DNA of 64,000 nucleotides. Origin: Xenopus tropicalis. Taxonomy: Eukaryota > Chordata > Amphibia > Anura > Pipidae. The translations under genes were made by a program, and so were the position numbers. The notes beneath the pieces were generated by a model. It did not search any database. It saw only the letters and a list, made by a program, of their open reading frames with translations, and was not told where the DNA came from. The stretch spans positions 27,976,982 to 28,040,981 of the forward strand of contig NC_030681.2 of the NCBI RefSeq assembly GCF_000004195.4. Reading direction: 5' to 3'. Position 1 is the first letter of the stretch. Each line of letters starts with the position of its first letter. Below, one piece after another: positions 12,470 to 24,000 of this stretch.

Positions 12470-13256
12470 TTGAAGGAGAACTAAAGCCTAACTAAAGATG
12501 TAGGGCAGAAATGTTACATTATGTTTTGTGCTTCTGTACCAGCCCAAGGCAACCATAGCCCTTTAGCAGGGAAGATCTGTGCCCCCAAAGATGCCCCAGT
12601 AGCCCCCCATCTTCTTTTCACTGTACATGCTCTGTGCTGCTGAGCTTAAGGCCCAACTTGTATGTATGTGTGTATAACTTTATTTATAAAGCGCCACAAG
12701 GGTACGCAGCGCTGTACAATCTTACAGAATACAAAATTACACACAGGGAGGACAAGTGATATAATAAATAAATACAATAAATATATATATATAAGTGCCA
12801 TGTGGTATGAGACACAGTAGGAAGGAGGTCCCTGCCCCGTAGAGCTTACAATCTACGTGACTTACAATATACTGTATAAATAGAATATAAATGTCACAAT
12901 ATAAGGCTAATTAGTAATTAATACAGATAATTACTACATAGCAGCTCAAAAACCACTGCAATTAGCATCAGCATGTAATAATCAGCCCTGTAGCATCAGC
13001 TTATATGACAGACACACCTCATTTTCTGCTTGCTATGTCGCAACAACCCCTGAGCTCAGCTTCTCAGCAGCTGTTCAGAGAACACTGAGCATGTGTCACA
13101 GACACTTTCCAAGATGGCGAGCTCCTGTGACAAGTTTGAAGTCCTGGATCATTGCTGCTATTTAGATGCTCAAACTTCAGACTGCCGCATTAAGTACAGT
13201 ATATAAAATATAGCATTTGTAGCCATATTCATTTTCAGGGTTTAGTTCTCCTTTAA
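12470..13256. mobile_element. T2-type MITE interrupted by a SINE-like insertion
   Basis: Left end ttgaaggagaactaaagcc and right end ggtttagttctcctttaa are inverted; the right TTAA is intact, the left mutated to TTGA. The same subfamily is present as a half element at 27290-27437. The interior is split by the SINE-like repeat at 12659. Confidence 0.75.
12659..12890 (-). repeat. SINE-like repeat nested in a T2 MITE
   Basis: Reverse complement of the 9046 family: ataactttatttataaagcg, then gcagcgctgtacaatc, and later gagcttacaatctacg. About 120 bp at its start is nearly identical to 59948-60077 apart from a few substitutions and a short deletion. Confidence 0.75.
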
Positions 13257-14480
13257 GGTGAACATGAGTGACATCTAAAAGGTAAGTAAATTAATAACAA
13301 CAAAATATTACTCAAAACTGAACTATCATGAATATCTTGATAAAAGCCCTGAATGCTGTTTTATTATTTTATTTATGTCTTTCTCCACTTTAATTAGTTT
13401 GTGTTTCCATCAATGTTCAAGTCCACGCCATGGATATTAGTTTGAAAGAAAATAACAGTTGCTTATAAAAGGGATCAAATGAGTAAGTTTTCGAGACCCC
13501 CAAGTTGGGGGGCCTAGGATTATTAGGGACATTTAACGAAGGGCAATCCTAAGGAACATATTGCCTGCAGATCTACTGATAAAGCTACACAAGCCTCCAA
13601 GTGGCTTTAGTTATATTGCCTTAGCGTTACTACACATGCAAACATTACATGGGTCTGTGGTTTGTGTTTCAATAATTATTGTGCTTTCTGCTCAGTGCAT
13701 GTCAGTGCACGGAAATATTACAGATCCCTATGGACCCAAACATATGAAAGAAAGCTGGGTATGCTTGATCCTGATCCATGAAGGAACTGTTATATGGTTT
13801 CATAAGACTCAATGTTGTCTATCATTCTCTCCATGTTTAACTAATGCTCCACTGTCCAGGGCAAATGGCCCAATGCTGCGGCCAAAGACTCCAAAACAGG
13901 AGGGAAAAATGTTGACGATTGGTTCAGCTACATTAATTCAGATATGATAGGTCAGAAGAAGCACAATATTTTGATGGAATTACTTTCCTTTTACTGTGTG
14001 CTGTAGGCTGTCTAAGGTTTGTTAGAAGGCACTGGTACACCCTTTGCTTACTCTTACTTGCAAAGAACACCAATCATTAATACTATTTTCTTAGTAATGC
14101 CTAGAAATTACATTTATAGTAAGAGATCTATTTTCTCTCTGTAGACAGAATTTCTAAATATGTGTGGGTGAAACAGAGCTCATCATGATGCAAACAGCAG
14201 ATCTCTCTGCCTCAGTAATTCCTAGGTAAATGAAGCACCGCTAAGGCCATCTACAGTATCATGGCTACTCCTTTTTACTAAATTTGTCTTATTAATAAAT
14301 TCTTGCATGCCCATGTAAGGGCAGAGCTGCATACTCCAAACCATACAAGTTTATTGGGGGAGATTAAAAACAATAGTGGCTATTTTTGAAATAAATGTAG
14401 GTTAAGAGTGGCCAAAATAGATGTAGACTCTTCATGGTGCCCTTTGAAATGAGCCTGTCCATAGCAACTGTATGGTAGTA
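13257..14480. other. no recognised gene
   Basis: The longest frame (13561-13947, plus, 128 codons from a TTG) has no recognisable family, no splice-supported extension and no ATG at its listed start. Confidence 0.45.
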
Positions 14481-14822
14481 CACATATAGGATCTGTTATC
14501 CGCCTTGGGGCGCCCTATTCTCAAATCCGGCCCTGCATGGAAGTGAGGTAATGTGCAGTGTGCGGGTGACGTGACATGCACCTACGGCGCAGAAGTAACG
14601 CCATGCCCTACCACTCACCCCCCAAGAGCCATTGACAGATTTCCTATGGAAATCTGCAGTGGAGGCTGGTGGCATATTTTTTTGTTTTAAATTTAAAAAA
14701 AAACATAAATAGGCTATATATAAATACAGCCCTGTGCCTATAATGTTAATCAACCATAAACAACTTTATTAATTTGGGAGTTACAAATTTAATGGGTTTC
14801 CGGATAAGGGATCCCATACCTG
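14481..14822. mobile_element. MITE of the 289-1065 family, core replaced
   Basis: Left end ataggatctgttatccg and right end ggataagggatcccatacctgt belong to the same family as 289-1065. Between about 14500 and 14755 the sequence is unrelated to the family core and more GC-rich (ggccctgcatgg). Confidence 0.55.
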
Positions 14823-14946
14823 TAATCATAAATGAACACAAATAACAAATGGGAGCAGATTTTCTCTCACTAGTCTATCATCGAGGAAGTGTAGCTATAA
14901 GTAAATGTTGAATGGAAGAATGGCAGAATATACCTGAAGTACTCAC

Positions 14947-15012
14947 AGCTGTAGAATAAGGATTGTGAACTCCAGTGTTTTCAGCCCAGCAGCCACATCC
15001 ATAGAGAGCGGC
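14947..15012 (-). CDS. tasp1: tasp1 exon, residues ~266-287 (beta subunit)
   Basis: 66-nt exon, 22 codons, phase 0: [20 protein letters not shown] then TA. Acceptor gtttatag, donor ACAGCT then gtgagtac. One difference from human (Val for Ala). The next human residues (VSTSGCGEH) are not found between 14946 and 1, so the following exon is probably beyond the window. Confidence 0.95.
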
Positions 15013-18000
15013 CTATAAACAAGAGATACAACAGGGGCAGCAGTTAGACAAACTCCTAAAAACAACGGCACATCCGCTAGCAACATTTTGGCAAAGCAGA
15101 GCCAAGTTATGTATTTGGTAATCAGCTTGATTGATAAATGTTCCTGGATGTATCTTCTCATCTGGAAGATACAATTGCCTTTTATAGGCTCACATTCTCA
15201 GTGCATCCAAAGAGAGACGGTTGCCCATCAAGCAACTTACCCACATAAGTAATAAAAGACACAAAGTTTGCCAAGGTGAAGTAACCCATTGCAACCAAGT
15301 ATATAACCTCATAAATTCTTTAATTCTGATGGAAAGATCTTTCAGGACCACCCCTGCATACACTATTTAGTGAGATAATGTCAGTGTATCTCTTGCTATG
15401 ACTTGCCCATATGCTTATCAACAGAACACATATGGAGCACTGTCATCTCCACACACCTCCAAGCTGGAATCTAAAAGCAAACAAAGTCAGGGGGCTGAAC
15501 AAAAATATCTTCAACCCAACAAATTATCTATCAATTACATTTAACCCATCTATATTAGTGTCAACAACTGATTGTAAGGAGAAAGGCTGCTATTTCAAGT
15601 CCACTGTTTAAAAGGAGAAGCTATATAAGGTGGAACAAACGGTACCACTTCCCCTTTGGCCAATGAGAAGGGCATAGTGCATGATGCCAGGGAGCCAAAG
15701 GTAGGCCACCTCAGAGAGGCAACCTGTAGGATTAGTTAGGTTAGATAGTTGTAGGATGGATTTGTTGGAGTTCATTACATGTGGTGAGAGTCAGTGGTAG
15801 GTTAAATATAGAAGCAGTTGTGGCTGCAATGATGATAAACAGAGGGGCCAGTGTCCCAGCTGTACCTCACCCAGTTAGGGACCCAGTGGAAGAGGGACTA
15901 GTTGAGATAGGGCCTTATGTGCCTCAAATGCAAGGCTGACCCCTATACTGAAATTCTTTAATAAAGTACAGCCTCCCTAGTGAGGAGGAAAGAGCAGAGA
16001 AGTAGGGTACAGGCTGGGGCCCAGTGCCTGGGGAACTTTAACGGTTTAGGAGTGTGAATTGGTGTTAATTGGGAACTGTGCTGGTAATTATGTTCAGTGT
16101 GTGTGTGTGTGAGAACCTCCAGTTTATTCCGTTCTAAGTTTATAGTGCAAGTTCCCTATGAGTGTAGTGTGTGTTACTCAGCTAAGTGTCCCAGGAGGGC
16201 ACAGAAAATCATATTACATGCTGGGTGCTCAAATGTGTGAGAAACCAGAATAACTATATTACCAATCGGGTAGTCAATAGAAGGAAGGGAAGCTGGGCAC
16301 TGGTGACATGTGCTCACATATGCAATACTTGTCTGCCTTACAGATTTCTCTTTTATCCTGCACAGGTTGGAAGCCATTACAGTGAGAGATCATCAATAAT
16401 GAGTAAAAGCCCCACAATTCGGAAATGTCAAACACATATGAACAACAAAGGCATACTTGTATCCAGATCCCACCCTTCACTGCTTCTGTGCTCCTTCTGT
16501 GTTCTCTAAGGTTTTACCACTTCATGACAGCGTGAGCAACACATGTATAGCATTACCTATAGCACAAACATAAACTTATTATTATACTATGGGTATAGTA
16601 TAGCATTACCCATAGTATACACATAACTTATTATTACACTATAGGTATAGTATAGCATTACCAATAGTATACATACAACTTATTATTATTTTTACCCATA
16701 GACTCATATTTCCCTCTTTTCATTTGGTAATTCATATTTCCCTTCTTTTCATTTGGTAATTCATTTTTAATCCATTTATTTATTTTAAATTATTTCAATT
16801 TCAAACATATTTTTTAAGTTCCCTATTACCAGGCCTGAAGTAAGATTCAAAATAGGCCAGAGCATTTTAAATACACAGAGGCCCAAACAGTCCCCCACCA
16901 GCCCAATAAATAGTGACTGTCTATGGCAACTTACAGGACCTATGGCATTTGCCAGAATCTATCCAGTCCAGGCCTATTACAGTTTCATAGACTGGTGCCA
17001 ATTTCACCACGTGCCACCAAATCTGCCTGTAAAGTTTTGGAGTGAGGGAGGAAACTACAGTACCTGAAGGAAAGTCACAAAGAAATAGGGGCAAAAATAC
17101 ATTAGCTCATAAAATGTTTTTGGATATACAAAAAGCAGAGGCCCATAAGCTGCTAACTAGAAGGGATAGAAGGGACTAGAAGGGATAAGTTGATAGCTTT
17201 TATCTGCATGTTTATGGCCAGCCTCAGACAGATATTAAACTGCACCAATGCAGGCAGTCAGTCAGATCTTTGCTTTCTTTGTCAAACTGGCAGTAGACTA
17301 ATCAAAACTGCTGATTGGTTGCTATGGGCAACTGCACTGAAGGTATTTAGCACCTCTGTTCATAAATAAGCCTTACAATCTTCATGGAAATAAACAGTCT
17401 GGGGAAAATAAATAGAAACAACATAGACATAAAACAGTCCCATAACTAAAAGATTTTATACTAACTGTGTACTTTTATAGGGCAAAATAAATAAATACCT
17501 GAATTAGGTAAAACAAATTTGGTTATAAACATTACTTTACATTTAATCAGTGACAACATTCTAAGTGCCACAATAATCAGTAGTTGAATAAATGCCGTGC
17601 AGCATCTAAACAACCAGCATAATTTCACTGTAAGCAAAGCAGTCATATGGCATTATAGAAAATAGGTTTGACTCGCTAACCTTTAATGGTTTCAGCATGT
17701 TACTCAGGAATATATGGAATATATGGCATGCTGAAAAAAATGTGCAAACAATGATAAACTGTGCATACGAGTGTTGTGTAATTCATCATTGTCTACAGTA
17801 TTTTAAGAAAAAGAGGTTATTAGTTATGATATTTACATGTATGTAGATAGTAGGGATGCATGGAATGTAGGATTCGGTTTGGGATTCGGCCAAGATTTGG
17901 CCTTTTTCAGCAGGATTTGGATTTGGTCGAATCCACGTTCCTGGCCGAACTGAATCCTTAAAATCACATGACTTTTTGTCACATAGAAGCGAAAGGTGAA

Positions 18001-21000
18001 CATTTTTTGCTATGTACGTGTCTCTTTGCCCCCTTTGTAGCATAATTTGATGCAAATTAGAATTTGGATCCATATTCAGCCGAATTTTTCACAAGGGATT
18101 TGGGCAGATCCCAAAATTGTGGATACAGTGCATTCCTGATAGAGCTATGAATCCCTACACTTAATGACAGCATTATATGCTTTAGCCACCACCAGAGGGA
18201 GCATGCACGGGGAATTTAGCTATGAATCCATATACGTGAATTTATTATCGCTGCCTAGAGTCCTTTACATACACATGACACAAATACAAGCTACAAACAA
18301 ATCAAAGGAAATAAACATATTCACCCTAATAATTCTAAAATGCTGTTAGTTATTTGCTGAACAAACAATATGTAAATAAAATCACCCTTTTTTTAACCTT
18401 TTTTTTTCTTACTCCCCATTTTATACATTCTCATTCTATCTTTCCATTTTTGTTCTTTTCTTTAATCTACTATTGCCATCATAAACAACTTACATGCTCA
18501 TCCAATTCCAGACCCCACTCACCTTATTGTCATATTCTTTATCACCTAAGAAATTAATCTTCCAGCAGGGCTTCCTTCTCTTTGGTCATTTTTCATCATC
18601 ATTATCTTTCCATTATGCTCATTTTGTAATTTCTCAAGTTGACCCTTTTTTAAACTCTCTCCTACGCTGTGTAAAATGGTGTTTTGCGCTGTTTGCAATG
18701 TAATACCATTCACTCAACATTTATTACGCTGCAAACGTGTACCAACTGCTTGAAGATGCGTAATTGTGACCGTGACTTTTATATTAAGAAATTTTATTAC
18801 ATTCACTGTGCACGGGCACAAACGAAAAACTTTGCAATCGCAAACCTGCTGTCGCAAGAAATGCAAAGGGTTCGCTAACAGTTTTTTTTCGTCACGCAAA
18901 TGCAAAAAAAAAATGCCACTCTGGTCCCATTGAGATTTTTCCGTTAGCAAAACATAATACATTTCCCCATTAGTGTCTTTTATTACCTTCTGCATTTTTT
19001 TTGTCTTTTCTTTTTCAAATATTTAGTTTTTTCATTTGCTGTTGACTTCATTGCTTTGTTTTGCTTTTACATTTTGTTTTACATTTTATCATTCCATTTC
19101 TTATATTCCTTACCCACTGTTTTCCTTTATACTTACATTCAGTATTAATCCAGTACTATTGCTTCACTTGTTTAGAGGCTTTCAAATATAGGTATGGGAC
19201 CCGTTATCTGAAGACCCGTTATTAGGCTCTTTTCCGACCTCTTGGACCAACCTCACAACTCTTTGACAGCTTTGCTGCTTGGCTTTCTTATTTCATCTGA
19301 TTCCCAATCCATTGTACTAGCTGACTTTAACATACCTGTTAACAATCCTAATGACCCTGCTGTCTCTAAACTCCTTTCACTAACATCCTCCTTTGGTTTA
19401 TCTCTATGCCTCTAAGGGCCGTGGCAGACGGGGAGATTAGTCGCAGCACGACAAATCTCCCCTAAATGCCATCCCACTGGCAAGAATGTAACTCGCCGGT
19501 GGGATAGCAAGCGCGGCGCCAAAATCACCAAAGTTTCCTCTCAAAGCAACTTCAGCAATTCCGGCAAATCACCACACTGCGTATGTCATCTCACCGGCGA
19601 TTTACATTCTAGTGGGATGGCATTTTGGGGAGATTAGTTGCCCGCGACAAGGGAGATTTGTCTCGGGCAATAATCTCCCTATCTGTCACAGCCCGGTGAG
19701 CCTTTAACTATTTCATTTCCCAAACATGTTAGACAGAGTAGGACACAGGTTTAAAAGGACAAAAGTCACAGTTATAATGAGAAATTTTGCCCCACTTGGC
19801 AGCACTAAGCACCAGAAGTAGTGCAGAAGTAGTGATGGGCGAATGCTTAGTCAATCACGAATTTGTGGCGAATTTCTGCCTTTTGCCATTTCATGAAACA
19901 GGCGACAAAATTCATAGTGTGCAAAAAATTGTCACCCCCATCAAAAAAAATTTGTTGCGTGTGTAAAAAAAAAAAAAACCTTACATGCAGCAAAAAAAAT
20001 TGTCGTGCATGTCGGGTTTTTTTTGTTGCACATGTCGGGTTTTTTTTGTTGCACATGTCGGGGTTTTTTTTTTTACATGGAAAGTTTTCGATGTTCTGTG
20101 GATTTTTTGCGAATCTTTTCAAAGATTCGTGAATTTTTCAGCGAGACGAAACAGATTCGCTCATCACTATGCACAAGTGCTCTGCCCTGACATTGTGGAG
20201 AGGACTGAACTTACAAAAGTCCTGGATCTGTAGGGGCAGGAGCCCAGTTCTGGGTAATACAATGCTGCCATTTGATCAAAACTCTTTAAAACAAAGTTCT
20301 TAAAGTGAAGCATGAGATGTTCCAGTGGTAACTCTATGATGAAGGTTTTAATAAAAAATGTATTCACCTGGCCAACTCTCCCAGGATGCTTCATGGCTAA
20401 TCCTCCACTGGAAACAGCAGCAGCTACATTCCCATCCTGATCAACAACAATTGCTCCAACGGTGTCCAAAGTTCCTGAGTCATTCTCCTGTGGAGTAATA
20501 ACAACTATTGTTTATAAGGAACATAAACAAGGCAAGCCGGCCGGAGCGAAATGTATGCATTTCATTTTCTTTTGGGAAAGTCACAAGAAATATGTAATAT
20601 TTTTACATTGTTTATTTTGGTATTTAATTTAGAGTCTGGTTTATGAGATATATATATGCTGAACCCTAAGAAAAGCTGCATTTTCACAGTTTCTTTACTA
20701 CTACCCTTCCCCTTACATCATCTGGCAGTAAAATCAAGTGCATAGCTAGTTCAGGGAAATGTGTCTAATAGATCTAATCCTTTACATCCCAACAGTCAGA
20801 GCTAGGCAATCCACCTCAGTGCCCCTGTTCCCATGCACCATTACCACTTGAGTAACCTATATAATGAGGTGAAACACTAGCTGCTTTAGTAGTACAGAGT
20901 ATGATAAATGTGTCAGCCAATCCTATTCTTTTTTCGAGGATTTTTTTTTTTTAAATTTTTTTTGAGTGAAATGTCTTGTCATCTATGATGTATATCTTCA

Positions 21001-24000
21001 CTCAAGGGTCACGTAGGGCTGATCTTCTGCAGCATCAGTTATGTGAGAGACAGGCTGGAGACATTAGCCACAGTACCAACCATATGTCTAAACATAAACA
21101 TACACCATTTTCTTTAATGCTGGCCAAAAATTTAAAGATCTGCTAATTTGGATATTTCCTGATATGCCCAGAGATAGGCAATACCGGATCATGTGGCCAG
21201 CTTGCCAAATTAGTGTATCTTTGCCAAACTAACTGTGCTTACATGCCCTCGGGCCAATGATTGAATCACAGGGGGTACCCATAATTCATCCAGACCACAA
21301 ACATTCACAAACATGGGATTAACAAACAGACAATCACCGTCATCAGTCTGCAGCCTCCTGGAACATTTTTCATGACTAAGAGCATGTAGTTTTCTACAAT
21401 GTCCCTTTAAATGTGGTTCAAAACTACAAAAGTTTGGTAACCACTGAGATAGACCGTGCTAAATAGCTTCAGAGTTGCTTTACTACATTAACAAAAAATT
21501 TTAATTGAAAAATCGAGTTCTTAGGATACTCTGTACTGCACATTGTGTATGCTAAAGGTGAGGGGCTGTTTATACCGTACTGAAAAAGCTGGTTAAAAAA
21601 AAAAAGTGTGCATAAAAGTGGCCTAAAGACATTGAATAAAATATGTAGACACATAAAGACTTGAAAATCAGTTGTCATCAAGCAGTCAGGAAAACAATGA
21701 GCTGTTGCACGCACGGTCAGTTAGTTACGGGTCAGAAGTGTCAGTGCTGGTAGCATTCACTGCACAAGGATATAAACAAAATGGAATGACATCTTTAAGT
21801 GTTTAATAAATGTGGCACACAACCATTGCACCTAGCAACTCAACCTCTGCGGTTACAAACATAAAAGTGGATCCAGGATTTATATGGATTTGTATCCCAC
21901 TTTATTAGTATGGTCTTTTAATAACATGAAATATGGAAATGGTTTCTGGTAAAAAGTGCTCATGAAACATACCAGATGATTTCCTTTTTTTGCAACAGAG
22001 CTATGGAAAGAACAGCACTCTATAGAAGCAGATACACTTTTTAGGTACTGTGATCACTGTCATGCAACTTTGTGCCAATGACATAGTTGGCTCGTGAACT
22101 CAATGTCCTTTGAGTTTGTACTTAGGGAGGCTAGCCGGGTAGAAAGCCATAAAAGTTTTATAAGTAGCAAGCATCATTATAGGGCTCAATCAAGCCAAAC
22201 TAAACACATGCTTTATTTTCAGTGTTGGCATAACAATCACATAAGGTAGTGTAATTCACACCTCACAGATAAAACTGAGGGTAACCAGACTTGGAGCAGA
22301 AAATAGAGCAGGGGCGGGCCAAGCCAACCAGCCATCCCTCCTTCTGTTGCCACTTCCCCCCTCGTATGTGCGATAATGTAATGGGGGGAGGTGGAGCACA
22401 CCGTTTGAGGTGCTGGTGAGCAAGAGACCACCCCCCCCCCCATTGTTGTGCCCTAGGCAGGTGCCATTTCTACCTACCCCTAGTTCTGGCCATGAAATAG
22501 AGGGAGAGGAGTGGGCAGAACTGAGCAACTAGATCTGGGAAGTGCTTCATGTCAGCTCAGTAGAATTATTTATTTATAAAACTTGCACATGACATAACAG
22601 ATGCCATTTTAGGTTTACATACATTTGCACTTTAACACATTCAACTTTATAGAGCTCAATTACAAATGGCAGCTGCAAGTACAATTGGGTGATTGACTGG
22701 GCCATTCTAGCAGCTTTATTTTCTTTCTCTGAAACAAATTAAGAGTTTCCTTGGCAGTGTGTTTGGGATCATTGTCTTGCTGAAATGTCCACCCTCGTTT
22801 CAGCTTCAGCATTATGGTAGATGGCAGCAGATTCTTATCAAGGATGTCCCGGTACATATCTCCATTCATCCTTCCTTCAATTATATGAAGTCTGCCAGTA
22901 TCATACGCTGCAAAACTGCCCCACACCATGATGTTCCCACCTTCAATCTTTACTGTTGGTATGGTGTTTTTGGGGTGATGTGCAGTGCTCAAACATGGTG
23001 TGTGCAATGGCATCCAAAGAGTTAAATTTTGGTCTCATCTGACCAACTATATTCTCCCAGAATTTCATTGGCTTGTCCAAATGTTGTGCAGCAAACTATA
23101 AACAAGCTTCAACATGCTCTTTCTTCAGCAGTGGAGTCTTGTGAGGTGAGAGTGCATAGAGGCCATGTCGGATGAGTGCATTACTAATGCATTACTTTGC
23201 ACCTCCTTTTCATGTGTTCAGTACTTATACCCCGTGTCATTCCACTTTATTACACATAACGTAAAGACTTATTTGTTTTGATTTCTTTGTATGTGTGGAG
23301 TACTTTTTTTTTTTTTACCGCTGTATGATCTATCTGGCAACTTACATATACAGTGGAGGAAATAATTATTTGACCCCTCACTGATTTTGTAAGTTTGTCC
23401 AATGACAAAGAAATGAAAAGTCTCAGAACAGTATCATCTCAATGGTAGGTTTATTTTAACAGTGGCAGATAGCACATCAAAGGGAAAATTGAAAAAATAA
23501 CTTTAAATAAAAGATAGCAACTGATTTGCATTTCATTGAGTGAAATAAGTTTTTGAACCCTCTAACAAAAAAAGACTTAATACTTAGTGGAAAAACCCTT
23601 GTTTGCAAGCACAGAGGTCAAACGTTTCTTGTAATTGATGACCAAGTTTGCGCACATTTTAGGAGGAATGTTGGTCCACTCCTCTTTGCAGATCATCTCT
23701 AAATCCCTAAGGTTTCGAGGCTGTCTCTGTGCAACTCTGAGCTTGAGCTCCCTCCATAGGTTTTCTATTGGATTAAGGTCCGGAGACTGACTAGGCCACT
23801 CCATGACCTTAAAGGAACAGTAACACTAAAAAATAAAAATGTTTTAAAATAATTAAAATATAATGTACTGTTGCCCTGCACTGGTAAAAGTTGCATGTTT
23901 GCTTCAGAAAGACTACTATAGTTAATAGAAATAGCTGCTGTGTAGCCATGGGGGCAGCCATTTAAATTGAAAAAAGGAGAAAAGGCACAGGTTACATAAG

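Noticed and set aside
13561..13947. 128-codon plus-strand frame as a gene
   Set aside because: It starts with TTG, has no recognisable domain and no splice or promoter support; length is within chance in this window.
19847..20233. Several overlapping Cys/Phe-rich frames
   Set aside because: They arise from 23-bp T-rich tandem units inside a hAT-like MITE.
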